The notes below the pieces were generated by a model, which saw only the letters and a list, made by a program, of their open reading frames with translations, was not told the DNA's origin and did no database searches. Positions 1 to 9,626 of a DNA stretch of 64,000 nucleotides are shown here, in pieces. Positions within the stretch are counted from its first letter, which is position 1, and the number at the start of each line of letters is the position of its first letter. Position numbers and translations under genes: made by a program. The stretch comes from Streptomyces sp. WM6378 (GTDB lineage Bacteria; Actinomycetota; Actinomycetes; Streptomycetales; Streptomycetaceae): positions 68,646 to 132,645 of the forward strand of contig NZ_LGDD01000013.1 of NCBI RefSeq assembly GCF_001279695.1, written 5' to 3'.

Positions 1-683
1 GCCTTCAGGGAGACGCGCGGGGCGTCCTCCGGGAGTGCGGCGACGGGGGCGCGGGAGGGGACGAAGAGGAGCAGGACCAGGACGCCGACGGCCGCCACGC
101 AGAAGCTGACCGTGAACACCGCGTCGTAGCCGTCCGCCGCCTGACGCAGGATCAGGAAGGCGGTCAGCGGGCCGAGCATGGCTCCCGCCGTGTCCATGGC
201 CCGGTGCACCCCGAAGGCCCGGCCGCGCGATTGTGGCGCGGACGCGAGGGAGATCAGGGCGTCGCGCGGCGCGGTGCGCAGCCCTTTGCCGGTGCGGTCG
301 GCGGCGAGTACCGCGCCGATCAGCGGCAGCGAACTCGCCACCAGGAGAAGGGGTTTGCACAGCGCGGAGAGGCCGTAGCCGAGCACCGCGACCGTCTTGT
401 GCCGGCCGCCCCGGTCGGCGAGGTGGCCGCCGACGAGCCGGACAAGCGCGCTGAAGCCGTTGTACACGCCGTCGAGCAGGCCGAAGCCGAGCGGGGACAG
501 GCCGAGGCCCGTCACCAGGTACAGCGGGAGCACGGCGGTGACCATCTCCGAGGAGACGTCCGTGATGAGACTGACCGTGCCGAGCGCGAACACGGTGGGG
601 GCGATCGCCGAACGCCGCCCGGAAGTGACCCGGGCGGCGTCGGCAGCGGCGGCAGGAGTGCCGCGACTGTCCGCTACGTACAC
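1..683 (-). CDS. MFS transporter, N-terminal part (cut by window edge)
   Basis: This is a major facilitator superfamily membrane carrier whose C-terminal part lies beyond the left edge. The visible 227 codons give alternating hydrophobic segments and the typical loop between helices 2 and 3 (GGHLADRGGRHKTVAVLGYG). They also include the segment RAFGVHRAMDTAGAMLGPL, common in actinobacterial drug-efflux type carriers. The first in-frame start I find is a GTG one base past the stop of the upstream phosphoesterase, so the two may be co-transcribed. No good ribosome binding site precedes it, and a later GTG (inside TVFALG) is possible. The substrate cannot be predicted. Confidence 0.8.
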   Translation of the reverse strand, partial: MYVADSRGTPAAAADAARVTSGRRSAIAPTVFALGTVSLITDVSSEMVTAVLPLYLVTGLGLSPLGFGLLDGVYNGFSALVRLVGGHLADRGGRHKTVAVLGYGLSALCKPLLLVASSLPLIGAVLAADRTGKGLRTAPRDALISLASAPQSRGRAFGVHRAMDTAGAMLGPLTAFLILRQAADGYDAVFTVSFCVAAVGVLVLLLFVPSRAPVAALPEDAPRVSLK

Positions 684-684
684 G

Positions 685-1572
685 TCAGCTTGCCCAAATC
701 CCCGTGATGTCGGTGGAGTTGGCGGCCTCGCCGGCGTGCGAGGTGCCGTACATGTCCTCGATCGTGCGCAGCACGTTGTAGTGGTTGTACGTCGTCGAGG
801 ACGAGGAACCCGGCGTCACCGGCTGGCCGTAGAAGACCGTCGGGATCTTGTTGCCGGCGAGCCGGTTGTCCTCGTCGAAGGTGACGACGAGCAGGCTGTT
901 GTGGGTCTTGGCCCAGGTCGCGTACGCGCCCAGGTTGTTCTTCAGCCAGGTGTCACCCGTGGAGACCGAGCAGTCGTGCATGTCGCTGCACAGGTTCGGG
1001 GTGACGTACGAGACCTGGGGGAGCGTCGAGTAGTCGGTGGGGAACTGGGCGAAGGTGTACGCCGAGGAGGTCGGCACGTTCGAGAAGCCGAACCACGGGT
1101 TGTGCTTCTGCGCGTACTTGCCGCTGGAGCAGGTCGTGGAGCCCTGGCTGGGCAGCGACTCGTTGTAGCTGGCCCACGTCTTGCCCGCCGCGATCAGCTC
1201 GGAGGCGAGGTTCGGCGCGGAGGAGAAGCCGGGGGTCACGCAGCTGTCGTCGGTGACGCCCTGCGTGGAGCCGGAGAACATGGCGTAGTAGTTCGGCTGG
1301 CTCGGGTGGGTCTCGGCGTACGAGGCCGACAGGTTCGCGCCGCCGGACTTCAGCGAGTTGATGTACGGGGCGCTGGAGCTGCCGATGACCTGGTTGTAGG
1401 CGTGGTTCTCCATGACCACGACCACCACGTGGTCGGGGGTGGGGACGCTCGCCGCGGAGGCCGCGGAGGACGTGCCGCCGAGGCCGGCCCACAGGCCGGC
1501 GGATGCGGCCACGAGGCCCACGGCGGAGAAGAGGGCGGTGCGGGTGCGGCGCGGTTTGGGCTCGCCGGACAC
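685..1572 (-). CDS. Secreted phosphoesterase-family protein (phospholipase C / acid phosphatase-like)
   Basis: This predicted exported hydrolase belongs to the bacterial phosphoesterase family (Pfam Phosphoesterase), which includes phospholipases C and acid phosphatases. An N-terminal basic stretch and hydrophobic core ending near AASA form a signal peptide. The mature part opens with HVVVVVMENHAYNQ, the metal-binding Glu motif of the family. A later VTFDEDN segment supplies further metal ligands. The GTG start at 1572 was chosen because GGAGGT lies 4 bases upstream; a longer ATG reading from 1665 has no such support. The predicted protein is 295 residues. Substrate is unknown. It lies immediately before the MFS gene and is divergent from an acyltransferase. 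Confidence 0.85.
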   Translation of the reverse strand: MSGEPKPRRTRTALFSAVGLVAASAGLWAGLGGTSSAASAASVPTPDHVVVVVMENHAYNQVIGSSSAPYINSLKSGGANLSASYAETHPSQPNYYAMFSGSTQGVTDDSCVTPGFSSAPNLASELIAAGKTWASYNESLPSQGSTTCSSGKYAQKHNPWFGFSNVPTSSAYTFAQFPTDYSTLPQVSYVTPNLCSDMHDCSVSTGDTWLKNNLGAYATWAKTHNSLLVVTFDEDNRLAGNKIPTVFYGQPVTPGSSSSTTYNHYNVLRTIEDMYGTSHAGEAANSTDITGIWAS

Positions 1573-1599
1573 GGCTACCTCCGGATTGAGGGGGATGGC

Positions 1600-1651
1600 T
1601 GCACCCGGAGGCCGGGTGCACCCGGGGGCGGGTTGCGGTGCACCCCGGAGG
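1600..1651. repeat. Three TGCACCC repeats in the divergent promoter region
   Basis: TGCACCC occurs at 1600-1606, 1617-1623 and 1639-1645. The first and third are followed by almost the same CGGAGG tail, and the middle one is part of the palindrome GGGTGCACCC (1614-1623). They lie between the divergently transcribed phosphoesterase and acyltransferase. They could be a regulator binding site or chance in GC-rich DNA. Confidence 0.35.
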
Positions 1652-1766
1652 TTAGGGGTGTGCATGTCAACCTGGAAGGTGAAAGTGGGTGAAGACCCGG
1701 GGAACGTCCCGTGCCCAAAGCTGTGGCAACCCCATGAGCGACTCCTGTCCCCCTACCTTGGGGTGG

Positions 1767-2870
1767 ATGACCAGTTCCACCCCCCACCACGGTCCTCCCG
1801 CTCCACCCGCCCCCGACCGCAGGCCCTTCTTCGACAACGCAAAGTTCCTGCTCATCGTGCTGGTCGCGCTCGGCCACAGCTGGGAGCAGGTGTTCTCGCC
1901 CCACACGCACGGGCTCAGAGCCGTGCACAACCTGGTCTACGGCTTCCACATGCCGGCCTTCATCCTGCTCTCCGGCTACTTCTCGCGCAGTTTCACCGGC
2001 CGTCCCGACCAGATCCGCCGGCTGCTCACCGGGGTCCTCGCGCCCTACCTGATCTTCGAGACCCTCTACAGCCTCGTCTACCACTGGCTGCGCGGCACGG
2101 AGCTCGCGATCACGCCGACCTCGCCGACGTATCTGCTGTGGTTCCTCATCGCGCTGTTCGTCTGGCGGCTGTCCACCCCGATCTGGAACGCCGTGCGCCA
2201 CCCGGTCGCCATCGCGGTCGTCGTCTCGCTCGCCGCGGGCACCACCGTGATCGGCGAGGACCTGGCGCTGCCCCGGGTCCTGATGTTCCTGCCCTGGTTC
2301 GTCCTCGGGCTCAGGCTGCGCCCCGAACACTTCGCCCGGCTGCGCACCCGCACGGCCCGCCGCATCGCGGTGCCGGTCTTCGTCGGCGCTCTCGCGCTCG
2401 CCTACCGCCTGTCACCGGCCCCGAGCGACGACTGGCTGTCGATGGACGTCGGCAACGGCGCGCTGCACGTCTCGCCCGTCCGGTATCTGCTGCTCAGGCT
2501 GGCCCTGTTCGCGGTGGGCGCGCTGCTCGTGGGGTCGTTCCTGGCGCTGGTGCCGGGGCGCCGGATGTGGATCACGGCACTGGGCGCGGTCACCCTCTAC
2601 CCGTACCTGCTGCACGGGATCCTGATCCGGGTCGCCCAGCACTACGGGTACTTCCGCGTCGTACGGGAGTCGGGGCTCGCGGGCCAGCTGGTGCTCAGCG
2701 GGCTCGCGGTGGGGGTGGTCGTCCTGCTGTCGACGCCGCCGGTGCGGGCGCTGGCCCGGCCCCTGGTGGAGCCGCGCCTTCCGGGGTGGCTGGTGCCCAG
2801 GCCCCAGGCGCCCGTGCCCGCGCCCGTCCCGAAGACGGCAGCCGGGCGCGAGAAGACGCTGGCGCGCTGA
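1767..2870 (+). CDS. Membrane acyltransferase (acyltransferase 3 / fucose 4-O-acetylase-like)
   Basis: This is an integral membrane O-acyltransferase of the acyltransferase-3 superfamily, which transfers acyl groups to cell-surface glycans or lipids. The 367-residue protein starts its membrane domain with FFDNAKFLLIVLVALGHS, the signature region carrying the conserved His, as in COG3594 (fucose 4-O-acetylase-like) proteins. About ten hydrophobic helices follow, then a Pro-rich basic tail. The ATG at 1767 is preferred because the protein then begins just before the conserved domain, although an in-frame upstream start at 1689 exists. It is a single gene, convergent with the PIG-L deacetylase. 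The acceptor molecule cannot be told from sequence. Confidence 0.82.
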   Translation: MTSSTPHHGPPAPPAPDRRPFFDNAKFLLIVLVALGHSWEQVFSPHTHGLRAVHNLVYGFHMPAFILLSGYFSRSFTGRPDQIRRLLTGVLAPYLIFETLYSLVYHWLRGTELAITPTSPTYLLWFLIALFVWRLSTPIWNAVRHPVAIAVVVSLAAGTTVIGEDLALPRVLMFLPWFVLGLRLRPEHFARLRTRTARRIAVPVFVGALALAYRLSPAPSDDWLSMDVGNGALHVSPVRYLLLRLALFAVGALLVGSFLALVPGRRMWITALGAVTLYPYLLHGILIRVAQHYGYFRVVRESGLAGQLVLSGLAVGVVVLLSTPPVRALARPLVEPRLPGWLVPRPQAPVPAPVPKTAAGREKTLAR

Positions 2871-2907
2871 GCGGTTGTCGACGGCCTTGCCGAACAGTCC
2901 GCCGCGG

Positions 2908-5010
2908 TCAGTTCGCGGCGGGCTTCCAGGGGGAGGCCGGGCCTTCGGCGCCCGCGGTCTGCGTCCAGTACAGCTGGCCGTCCAGGCCGATCGCGGCCGC
3001 CGCGGTGTCCTGGCCCTCGGCGACGGCCGAGGGCGAGCCGGTGAACAGGATGCTGCCGTCGGACTTCCACTGCGGGTCCTCCGCGCCCGGCTCCAGGGTG
3101 GCGAGCGCGCCGGACGCGGTACGGCCGGTGAGCAGCGGGCCCGCCACGCCGACCGTGCCGTAGCCGGACGTGTCGCCGAGGTCGGTGACCGCGGACGGGG
3201 TCACGCCGGTGAACAGCACGCTCTGGACGTTGCCCGAGTCCACCTTGCGGAAGTACACCCGCACCCCGTCGCCCTCCGGGCGGGCGGACAGGCCCGTCGT
3301 GTTCGGCGGCAGCTTCGTCTCGGTGGCGCGCACCGGCATCGGCTCGCCCGCCTTCGGCTGCGCCCAGGTCAGCACCGTCTTCGGGGTGCTGGAGAAGACG
3401 TGGATGCGGCCCGCGCCGTCGGCGGTGGCGACCGGGTCGCCCGCCATGTTGACACCGCCGTGGACGGCCCACGGGGTCCAGGCGCCGTTCTCGGCCAGGT
3501 TCGCCGAGTACAGCTGGCGGTCGCCGCCGCGCAGGAACACCGAGAGCTTGCCGGTGCCGTCCACCGCCGCGGTCGGGGTGGACATGTCGAACACGCCGTT
3601 GGTGCCGCTGTGGTCGGGCGAGCCGAGCGAACGCCACGGCCCGAAGTCCCCGCCCGGCGTCGTCTGGACCGCGGCCACGACCTCACGGCGGTAGTCGGTC
3701 AGCTCGGCGCCGAACAGGGTGCGGGTGCCGAACACCGCGAGTCGGCCGTCCGGCAGGCGCGTAGCGCTCACACCGGAGTCCATGCCGTCGCCGGGCAGCA
3801 TCCTGGGCTCGCCCCAGGCGGCTGCGCCCGGCGCCTTGTGCCACACCGCGAGGCGCTGGTCGAGCACGCCGAACGCCCACAGGCTCCCGTCCATGCCGGC
3901 CTGCAGCCAGGAGGTGGAGTTGGTGCGGGAGTAACGGACCGACTGGGCCCAGCCGTTGCCGTACGGGCGGACCGACACCTTGCGGTCGCCGCAGCCGGCG
4001 GCGCTGTCGCAGTAGTTGTCGTTCGGGTTCATCCAGGCGTACGTCTTGACGATGTCGGCCTTGGCGTCGGCGGCCGGCTTGGCGAAGGTGTGTGGCAGAT
4101 AGCTGGTGTTGTAGCCGAAGTACGTCTGCACGCTGAAGTTCGGGTGGTTCACGGACTTCGCGTACAGCTGGAGCGCGGCCTGCGCGAAGCGGGCGCTGTA
4201 GATGTGGTCCTGGTGGTCCACGATCTTGTGCAGCTTGCCCTCCTTGCCCGGGGTCGGGTCGAGGGTGCGCACGTGGGTGGGGAGGAAGCGCTCCATCAGA
4301 CCGGCGAGCGTCTTGACGACCTGCTCCTTCGTGTACGTGAAGGGCTTGGCCGGGCTGCCGGAGGCTATCTGCGAGGTGAGCGTGTCGACCTGGCCGTTCC
4401 ACAGGCCGCGCAGGCTGTGCGGCTGGTTGCCGTTGATGCTGCCGGCCTCGCGCAGCTGCACCCACACCAGGTGGATGTCGGGGCGGGCGTTCAGGGTGTC
4501 GACCTCGGCGGTGCCGCCGCCGGCGGTGGGTATGGAGGTGCGGGTCCACGAGCTGCCCCGGTCGCCGGTGGCCATCTGCGCGTACGCCCCGCGTATGCCG
4601 TTCTGGCGGGCCTCGGAGTACTTCGCCTTGTCGACCAGGGGCTTGGGGCCGCCCGGCTTCTTCGGCGGCGGCGCGTTCACGCCGTCCGCCTCGCCGGCCG
4701 TGACGTACACCGACGTCATGGGGCGGCCCGAGCGCAGCGACTGGCCGGTGTCCGGGTTCATGAAGAACAGGTCGTCGTCCGGGTGGGCGATGACCTGCAT
4801 CACCGAGCCGGTCGCGGGCCGCACCGGGCCCGACGCGGCCGCCGCGGGCGTGCCCGAGGCGTGGCCGCCGGGGGTGTCCGAACCCTCGGTGTCGGACATT
4901 GCCAGTTCGGCGAAGACGCCGCCCGTGATGAGCACGGCGGCGAGCGCGGAGCCGGCGACGGCGCCACGGCGGGACAGCAGCGCGGAGCGCAGCGGCAGCC
5001 TGGACTTCAT
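2908..5010 (-). CDS. Secreted PIG-L family deacetylase with C-terminal propeller-like domain
   Basis: The N-terminal half is a PIG-L / LmbE zinc-dependent N-acetylglucosaminyl deacetylase. The motif MQVIAHPDDDLFF carries the metal-binding His-Pro-Asp-Asp, and a later DHQDHIYSARF supplies a further His. The export signal contains SRRGAVAG followed by a hydrophobic stretch, which resembles a Tat signal. Roughly residues 330-700 form repeats with W, G and DGR patterns (e.g. DGRLAVFGTR, TADGAGRIHVFSST), suggesting a beta-propeller or lectin-like carbohydrate-binding domain. The start was placed at the ATG before the signal peptide. It probably acts on extracellular or surface GlcNAc-containing glycans (inference). 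Predicted length is 700 residues. Confidence 0.85.
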   Translation of the reverse strand: MKSRLPLRSALLSRRGAVAGSALAAVLITGGVFAELAMSDTEGSDTPGGHASGTPAAAASGPVRPATGSVMQVIAHPDDDLFFMNPDTGQSLRSGRPMTSVYVTAGEADGVNAPPPKKPGGPKPLVDKAKYSEARQNGIRGAYAQMATGDRGSSWTRTSIPTAGGGTAEVDTLNARPDIHLVWVQLREAGSINGNQPHSLRGLWNGQVDTLTSQIASGSPAKPFTYTKEQVVKTLAGLMERFLPTHVRTLDPTPGKEGKLHKIVDHQDHIYSARFAQAALQLYAKSVNHPNFSVQTYFGYNTSYLPHTFAKPAADAKADIVKTYAWMNPNDNYCDSAAGCGDRKVSVRPYGNGWAQSVRYSRTNSTSWLQAGMDGSLWAFGVLDQRLAVWHKAPGAAAWGEPRMLPGDGMDSGVSATRLPDGRLAVFGTRTLFGAELTDYRREVVAAVQTTPGGDFGPWRSLGSPDHSGTNGVFDMSTPTAAVDGTGKLSVFLRGGDRQLYSANLAENGAWTPWAVHGGVNMAGDPVATADGAGRIHVFSSTPKTVLTWAQPKAGEPMPVRATETKLPPNTTGLSARPEGDGVRVYFRKVDSGNVQSVLFTGVTPSAVTDLGDTSGYGTVGVAGPLLTGRTASGALATLEPGAEDPQWKSDGSILFTGSPSAVAEGQDTAAAAIGLDGQLYWTQTAGAEGPASPWKPAAN

Positions 5011-5582
5011 GGGTGCGGTCTTTCGGTGCGGGCGGCCTGGGCGGCCGAGGTCGGTGCGTGAGCACTGCCTCGCCGAAAGCCCGGTCGTGAGTGCTCGATC
5101 AGAGCTGGTCAGAACCTGATCGGCAAGGAAGACGAAAGGTCCAAGAATCGGGTTCATTTGGACTCGATGGCAAATCGTGTGGCCTTGATCACCCCGAATT
5201 ACCCCTATATCGCATCAAATCCGACACATACCCTCGTGAACTGGGTGTGAGAAGGGGGCAGTTCGCCTGCGAAATGTCCGGAACGTTGCCCTATGTGGGT
5301 GGGGCGTCACCTGTGGTGAGGGACGTTGGGGGTGGTCGTCAGGGCCGAAGGTCCTGTGTCGCCGGCCCTCGCTCCGGTGCCGGACGCCCCTTCCGGGGGC
5401 GGGAGGACGACCCCGACGGGCCGCCCCGACGGGCCGCCCCGGTCCGGCCACCCGGGACCACCTCGCCGGGGCTCGGCGGCCCCACTGCGGCTAGGCTCGG
5501 AATCCGGGTCTTGATCGGGTGGGCCGGTTCCGGGAACCCCCGGCCGGGCGTGCGGGCGTACGTACACGTGGGAGGCGGCCAG
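5011..5582. other. Intergenic region between PIG-L gene and glnE
   Basis: About 570 bases separate the divergent genes. The part near 5130-5260 is notably AT-richer than its surroundings (contains TTACCCCTATATCGCATC) and probably holds promoters. A 13-base unit CCGACGGGCCGCC is tandemly repeated near 5412-5438. I see no credible small gene, RNA or GlnR box here. Confidence 0.5.
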
Positions 5583-8576
5583 ATGACGGTGCCGGGGCGC
5601 AGGAGCAGTACCTTCACGCGGCTGCTGCGGCATGGCTTCACCGACCCCTCGGCCTCCGAGCGGCTACTGGAGACCCCAGAGCTCGCCCCCGTACGGTCCG
5701 ACCCGGTGCTCCTGGACGCGCTCGGCGCCACCGCAGACCCCGATCTGGCGCTGCTCGGGCTCGTCCGCATCGTGGAGGCGCAGGACGCCGACGAGCGGCG
5801 CGCCCTGCTGGACACCCTGGTCACCGCGAAGCCGCTGCGCGACCGGCTGCTCGGGGTGCTCGGCGCCTCCGAGGCGCTCGGCGACCACCTGGCCCGCCAC
5901 CCCCGCGACTGGCACGCCCTGGTCACCTACGAGGCGGCGGACCTGCACCCCGGGGTCGCCGAGTTCGAGCGGGGCCTGGCCGAGGCCACCGACCCCGTGA
6001 CGCTGCGCGTCGCCTACCGGCGGTGCCTGCTCGCCATAGCGGCCCGTGACGTGTGCGGGACCACCGACATCGCCGAGACCGCCGCCGAGCTCGCCGACCT
6101 CGCCACCGCCACCCTGCGCGCCGCGCTCGCCATCGCCCGCACCGCGGCCCCCGCCGACGCCGCCCAGTGCCGGCTCGCGGTGATCGCGATGGGCAAGTGC
6201 GGAGGGCACGAGCTCAACTACGTCTCCGACGTCGACGTGATCTTCGTGGCCGAACCGGCCAACGGCGTCGACGAGGGCAAGGCGATGCGGGCCGCCTCCC
6301 GGCTCGCCGCCCACCTCATGCGGATCTGCTCCGAGACCACCGTCGAGGGCGTCATCTGGCCCGTCGACGCCAACCTGCGCCCCGAGGGCCGCAACGGCCC
6401 ACTGGTGCGCACGCTCTCCAGCCACCTCGCCTACTACCAGCGCTGGGCCAAGACCTGGGAGTTCCAGGCGCTGCTCAAGGCCCGGCCGGTCGCGGGCGAC
6501 CCCGAGCTCGGCCAGGACTACGTCGAGGCCGTCTCACCGCTGGTGTGGCAGGCGGCCGAGCGGGACAACTTCGTCGCCGACGTGCAGAAGATGCGGCGCC
6601 GGGTCGTCGACAACATCCCCGCCGCCCAGGTCGAGCGCGAGATCAAGCTCGGCCCCGGCGGCCTTCGCGACGTCGAATTCGCCGTCCAGCTCCTCCAGTT
6701 GGTGCACGGCCGCAGCGACGCCACCCTGCACAGCGGCACCACCCTGGACGCGCTCGCGGCGCTCGCCGCCGGCGGCTATGTGGGCCGCGCGGACGCCGCG
6801 CAGATGGACGAGGCGTACCGCTTCCTGCGCGCCATGGAGCACCGCATACAGCTCTACCGGCTGCGCCGCACCCACCTCGTGCCCGAGGACGAGGCCGATC
6901 TGCGCCGGCTCGGCCGCTCGCTCGGCCTGCGCACCGAGCCGGTCGTCAGCCTCAACAAGGAGTGGAAGCGGCACGCGTCCGTCGTGCGCCGCCTGCACGA
7001 GAAGCTCTTCTACCGGCCGCTCCTGGACGCCGTCGCGCAGCTCGCGCCCGGAGAGACCCGGCTCAGCGCCCGCGCGGCCGCCCACCGCCTCGAAGCGCTC
7101 GGCTACGCCGACCCGGCGGCCGCCCTGCGCCACCTGGAGGCGCTGTCCTCCGGGGTGAGCCGCAAGGCCGCCATCCAACGCACCCTGCTGCCCGTCCTGT
7201 TGGGCTGGTTCGCGGACTCCGCCGACCCGGACGCCGGACTGCTCGGCTTCCGCAAGGTCTCCGACGCGCTCGGCAAGACCCCCTGGTACCTGCGGCTCCT
7301 GCGCGACGAGGGCGCCGCCGCCGAGAACCTGGCCCGCGTCCTGTCGGCCGGCCGGCTCGCCCCCGACCTGCTGCTCCGCGCCCCCGAGGCGGTCGCCATC
7401 CTGGGCGACCCGGACGGGCTCGTACCGCGCGGCCGGGACCACCTGGAGCAGGAGGTCCTCGCCGCGGTCGGCCGCGCCGAGACCGCCGAGGGCGCGGTCG
7501 CCGCCGCCCGCGGGGTGCGCCGCCGCGAACTGTTCCGCACCACCGCGGGCGACCTCATCGGCTCGTACGGGACCGAGGACAGCCCCGCCGAGGAGGACCC
7601 GGGCGCGCTCGTCGACCGGGTCGGCAACGCGGTCACCGACCTGAACGCGGCCACCCTCGCGGGTGCCTTGCGCGCCGCCGTGCGGGCCGAGTGGGGCGAC
7701 ACCCTGCCCACCCGGTTCGCGGTCATCGGCATGGGCCGCTTCGGCGGCCACGAGCTGAGCTACGGCTCGGACGCGGACGTCCTGTTCGTGCACGAGCCCC
7801 GCGAGGGCGTCGACGAGCAGGAGGCCGCGAGTGCTGCCAACCGCGTCGTCGCTGAGATGCGCCGACTCCTCCAACTCCCCACCGCAGACCCGCCGTTGCT
7901 GATCGACGCCGACCTGAGGCCGGAGGGCAAGTCCGGGCCGCTGGTCCGCTCGCTCAAGTCGTACGAGGCGTACTACCGGCGCTGGTCGCTGGTCTGGGAG
8001 AGCCAGGCGCTGCTGCGCGCCGAGGTGATGGCGGGCGACGCCGACCTCGGGGCGCGCTTCATCGACCTGATCGACCCGCTGCGGTACCCGGTGGAGGGCC
8101 TCGGCGACGACGCGGTGCGCGAGATCCGCCGCCTCAAGGCCCGCATGGAGTCCGAGCGGATGCCGCGCGGCGCCGACCCCACCCTGCACACCAAGCTCGG
8201 CCGGGGCGGCCTGTCCGACGTCGAGTGGACGGTCCAGCTCCTCCAGATGCGGCACGGCTGGGACGAGCCCGGCCTGCGGACGACCCGTACCCGACAGGCC
8301 CTGGCCGCCGCGCACGCGGCCGGGCTCATCGGCACCGAGGACGCGTCGATACTGGACGAGGCGTGGGTGCTGGCCACACGGGTGCGCAACGGCGTCATGC
8401 TGGTGCGGGGCCGGGCCGGGGACACGTTCCCCTCCGACGGGCGGGAGCTGGCGGCGGTCGGCCGTTACCTGGGGTACGAGCCGGGGCACGTCGGGGACAT
8501 GCTGGAGGACTATCGGCGGCTCACGCGCAGGGCGCGGGCGGTGGTGGAGGAGTTGTTCTACGGGGCGCACCTCTAG
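5583..8576 (+). CDS. glnE: Bifunctional glutamine synthetase adenylyltransferase/deadenylylase
   Basis: GlnE adds and removes AMP on the regulatory tyrosine of type I glutamine synthetase, whose gene (glnA) lies at 55.4-56.8 kb. The 997-residue length fits the family. Two nucleotidyltransferase domains are visible, each with the double-Asp motif: LNYVSDVDVIFVAE near residue 216 and LSYGSDADVLFVHE near 727. Each is followed by a matching GGLRDVEF or GGLSDVEW helix. The start at 5583 has GGGAGG about 7 bases upstream; the frame stays open further upstream but without conserved sequence. It is monocistronic, and a hairpin follows its stop. Confidence 0.97.
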   Translation: MTVPGRRSSTFTRLLRHGFTDPSASERLLETPELAPVRSDPVLLDALGATADPDLALLGLVRIVEAQDADERRALLDTLVTAKPLRDRLLGVLGASEALGDHLARHPRDWHALVTYEAADLHPGVAEFERGLAEATDPVTLRVAYRRCLLAIAARDVCGTTDIAETAAELADLATATLRAALAIARTAAPADAAQCRLAVIAMGKCGGHELNYVSDVDVIFVAEPANGVDEGKAMRAASRLAAHLMRICSETTVEGVIWPVDANLRPEGRNGPLVRTLSSHLAYYQRWAKTWEFQALLKARPVAGDPELGQDYVEAVSPLVWQAAERDNFVADVQKMRRRVVDNIPAAQVEREIKLGPGGLRDVEFAVQLLQLVHGRSDATLHSGTTLDALAALAAGGYVGRADAAQMDEAYRFLRAMEHRIQLYRLRRTHLVPEDEADLRRLGRSLGLRTEPVVSLNKEWKRHASVVRRLHEKLFYRPLLDAVAQLAPGETRLSARAAAHRLEALGYADPAAALRHLEALSSGVSRKAAIQRTLLPVLLGWFADSADPDAGLLGFRKVSDALGKTPWYLRLLRDEGAAAENLARVLSAGRLAPDLLLRAPEAVAILGDPDGLVPRGRDHLEQEVLAAVGRAETAEGAVAAARGVRRRELFRTTAGDLIGSYGTEDSPAEEDPGALVDRVGNAVTDLNAATLAGALRAAVRAEWGDTLPTRFAVIGMGRFGGHELSYGSDADVLFVHEPREGVDEQEAASAANRVVAEMRRLLQLPTADPPLLIDADLRPEGKSGPLVRSLKSYEAYYRRWSLVWESQALLRAEVMAGDADLGARFIDLIDPLRYPVEGLGDDAVREIRRLKARMESERMPRGADPTLHTKLGRGGLSDVEWTVQLLQMRHGWDEPGLRTTRTRQALAAAHAAGLIGTEDASILDEAWVLATRVRNGVMLVRGRAGDTFPSDGRELAAVGRYLGYEPGHVGDMLEDYRRLTRRARAVVEELFYGAHL

Positions 8577-8591
8577 CGCGCGGCGGGGTCG

Positions 8592-8610
8592 CTGGGGGTT
8601 CTGCCCCCAG
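8592..8610. terminator. Hairpin between convergent glnE and PAP2 gene; copy of a dispersed intergenic element
   Basis: CTGGGGG-TTCTG-CCCCCAG forms a perfect 7-bp stem with a 5-base loop, followed by ACCCC. It lies between convergent stops and could end transcription from both sides. A very similar GGGGG-N5/6-CCCCCAGACCCC sequence recurs at 15823 and 59870. Confidence 0.6.
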
Positions 8611-8615
8611 ACCCC

Positions 8616-9524
8616 TTATACGCGGGACGCGCTCGGTTTCGGTTCCCGGCGCCGAGGAACAGAGCCCCCTCGCTTGGGCTCCACCAGCCGGGGCAGCTGA
8701 CGCGGCAGGGCGCCGTACCAGGTGCGCGAGACCAGGAAGCCGAAGGTCAGGCAGAGCAGGCCGCCCACCGCGTCCAGCCAGAAGTGGTTCGCCGTGGAGA
8801 CGATCACCACCAGCGTGGCCGTCGGGTACAGCAGGCCCAGGATCTTCGCCCAGGGCGCGGACGCCAGCGCGAAGATCGTCAGGCCGCACCAGGTCGACCA
8901 CCCGATGTGCATGGACGGCATCGCCGCGTACTGGTTCGACATGTTCTTCAGGTCGCCCGAGGCCATCGAGCCCCAGGTGTGGTGCACCAGGACCGTGTCG
9001 ACGAAGCCCCCGCCGTTCATCAGGCGGGGCGGTGCGAGCGGGAAGAAGTAGTAGCCGACCAGGGCCACGCCCGTCGTCGCGAAGAGTACGAGCCGTGACG
9101 CCGCGTAGCGGCCCGGGTGACTACGGAACAGCCACACCAGAACACCGATGGTGATGATGAAGTGCAGTGTCGCGTAGTAGTAGTTCATGCCGACGATGAG
9201 CCATGTCACCGAATTCACGGCGTGGTTGACCGACTGCTCCACCGCGATGCCGAGGTGGTGCTCGACGCTCCAGATCCAGTCGGCGTTCTTGAGCGCCTGC
9301 GCCTTCTGTTCCGGCACCGCGTTGCGGATCAGTGAGTACACCCAGTAACTCACCGCGATCAGAAGCACTTCGAACCAGATGCGGGGGCGGCGCGGCGAGC
9401 GCACACCCCTCAATCGGGCGGAAAATCCGGTTCGTCCTGGTTCGGTGCTGTTGGGTGAGGCCGACGGCTCGTTCGTTGGAGCGGCCGTCCGGCCTTCCAG
9501 AGTCTTCACGGTCATTTCACCCAT
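8616..9524 (-). CDS. PAP2-superfamily membrane phosphatase (inositol phosphorylceramide synthase-like)
   Basis: This polytopic membrane protein of about 302 residues has PAP2-type catalytic motifs: PSMHIGWS (the PSGH-like motif) and STANHFWLDAVGG (catalytic His with downstream Asp). Five to six hydrophobic helices surround them. This arrangement matches the PAP2_3 / AUR1-like family, which acts on lipid phosphates or transfers head groups. The start is uncertain: ATG at 9524 (MGEMTV) and ATG at 9515 (MTVKTL) are both possible, and neither has a strong ribosome binding site. It is convergent with glnE and lies downstream of malR on the same strand. The lipid substrate is not predictable. Confidence 0.82.
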   Translation of the reverse strand: MGEMTVKTLEGRTAAPTNEPSASPNSTEPGRTGFSARLRGVRSPRRPRIWFEVLLIAVSYWVYSLIRNAVPEQKAQALKNADWIWSVEHHLGIAVEQSVNHAVNSVTWLIVGMNYYYATLHFIITIGVLVWLFRSHPGRYAASRLVLFATTGVALVGYYFFPLAPPRLMNGGGFVDTVLVHHTWGSMASGDLKNMSNQYAAMPSMHIGWSTWCGLTIFALASAPWAKILGLLYPTATLVVIVSTANHFWLDAVGGLLCLTFGFLVSRTWYGALPRQLPRLVEPKRGGSVPRRREPKPSASRV

Positions 9525-9626
9525 GAGAAGAGAGTCTGCCAGATGCACATACCCTCCGCCGATCATCCTCCGGTCGGGTTCGCTCCGCACCTGCTACTCC
9601 CTGAGGACGACGTTTCCCGGCGTACG

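Noticed and set aside
5412..5438. Tandem CCGACGGGCCGCC units upstream of glnE
   Set aside because: Two copies of a GC-only unit in GC-rich DNA are likely chance; no dyad or known operator is present.
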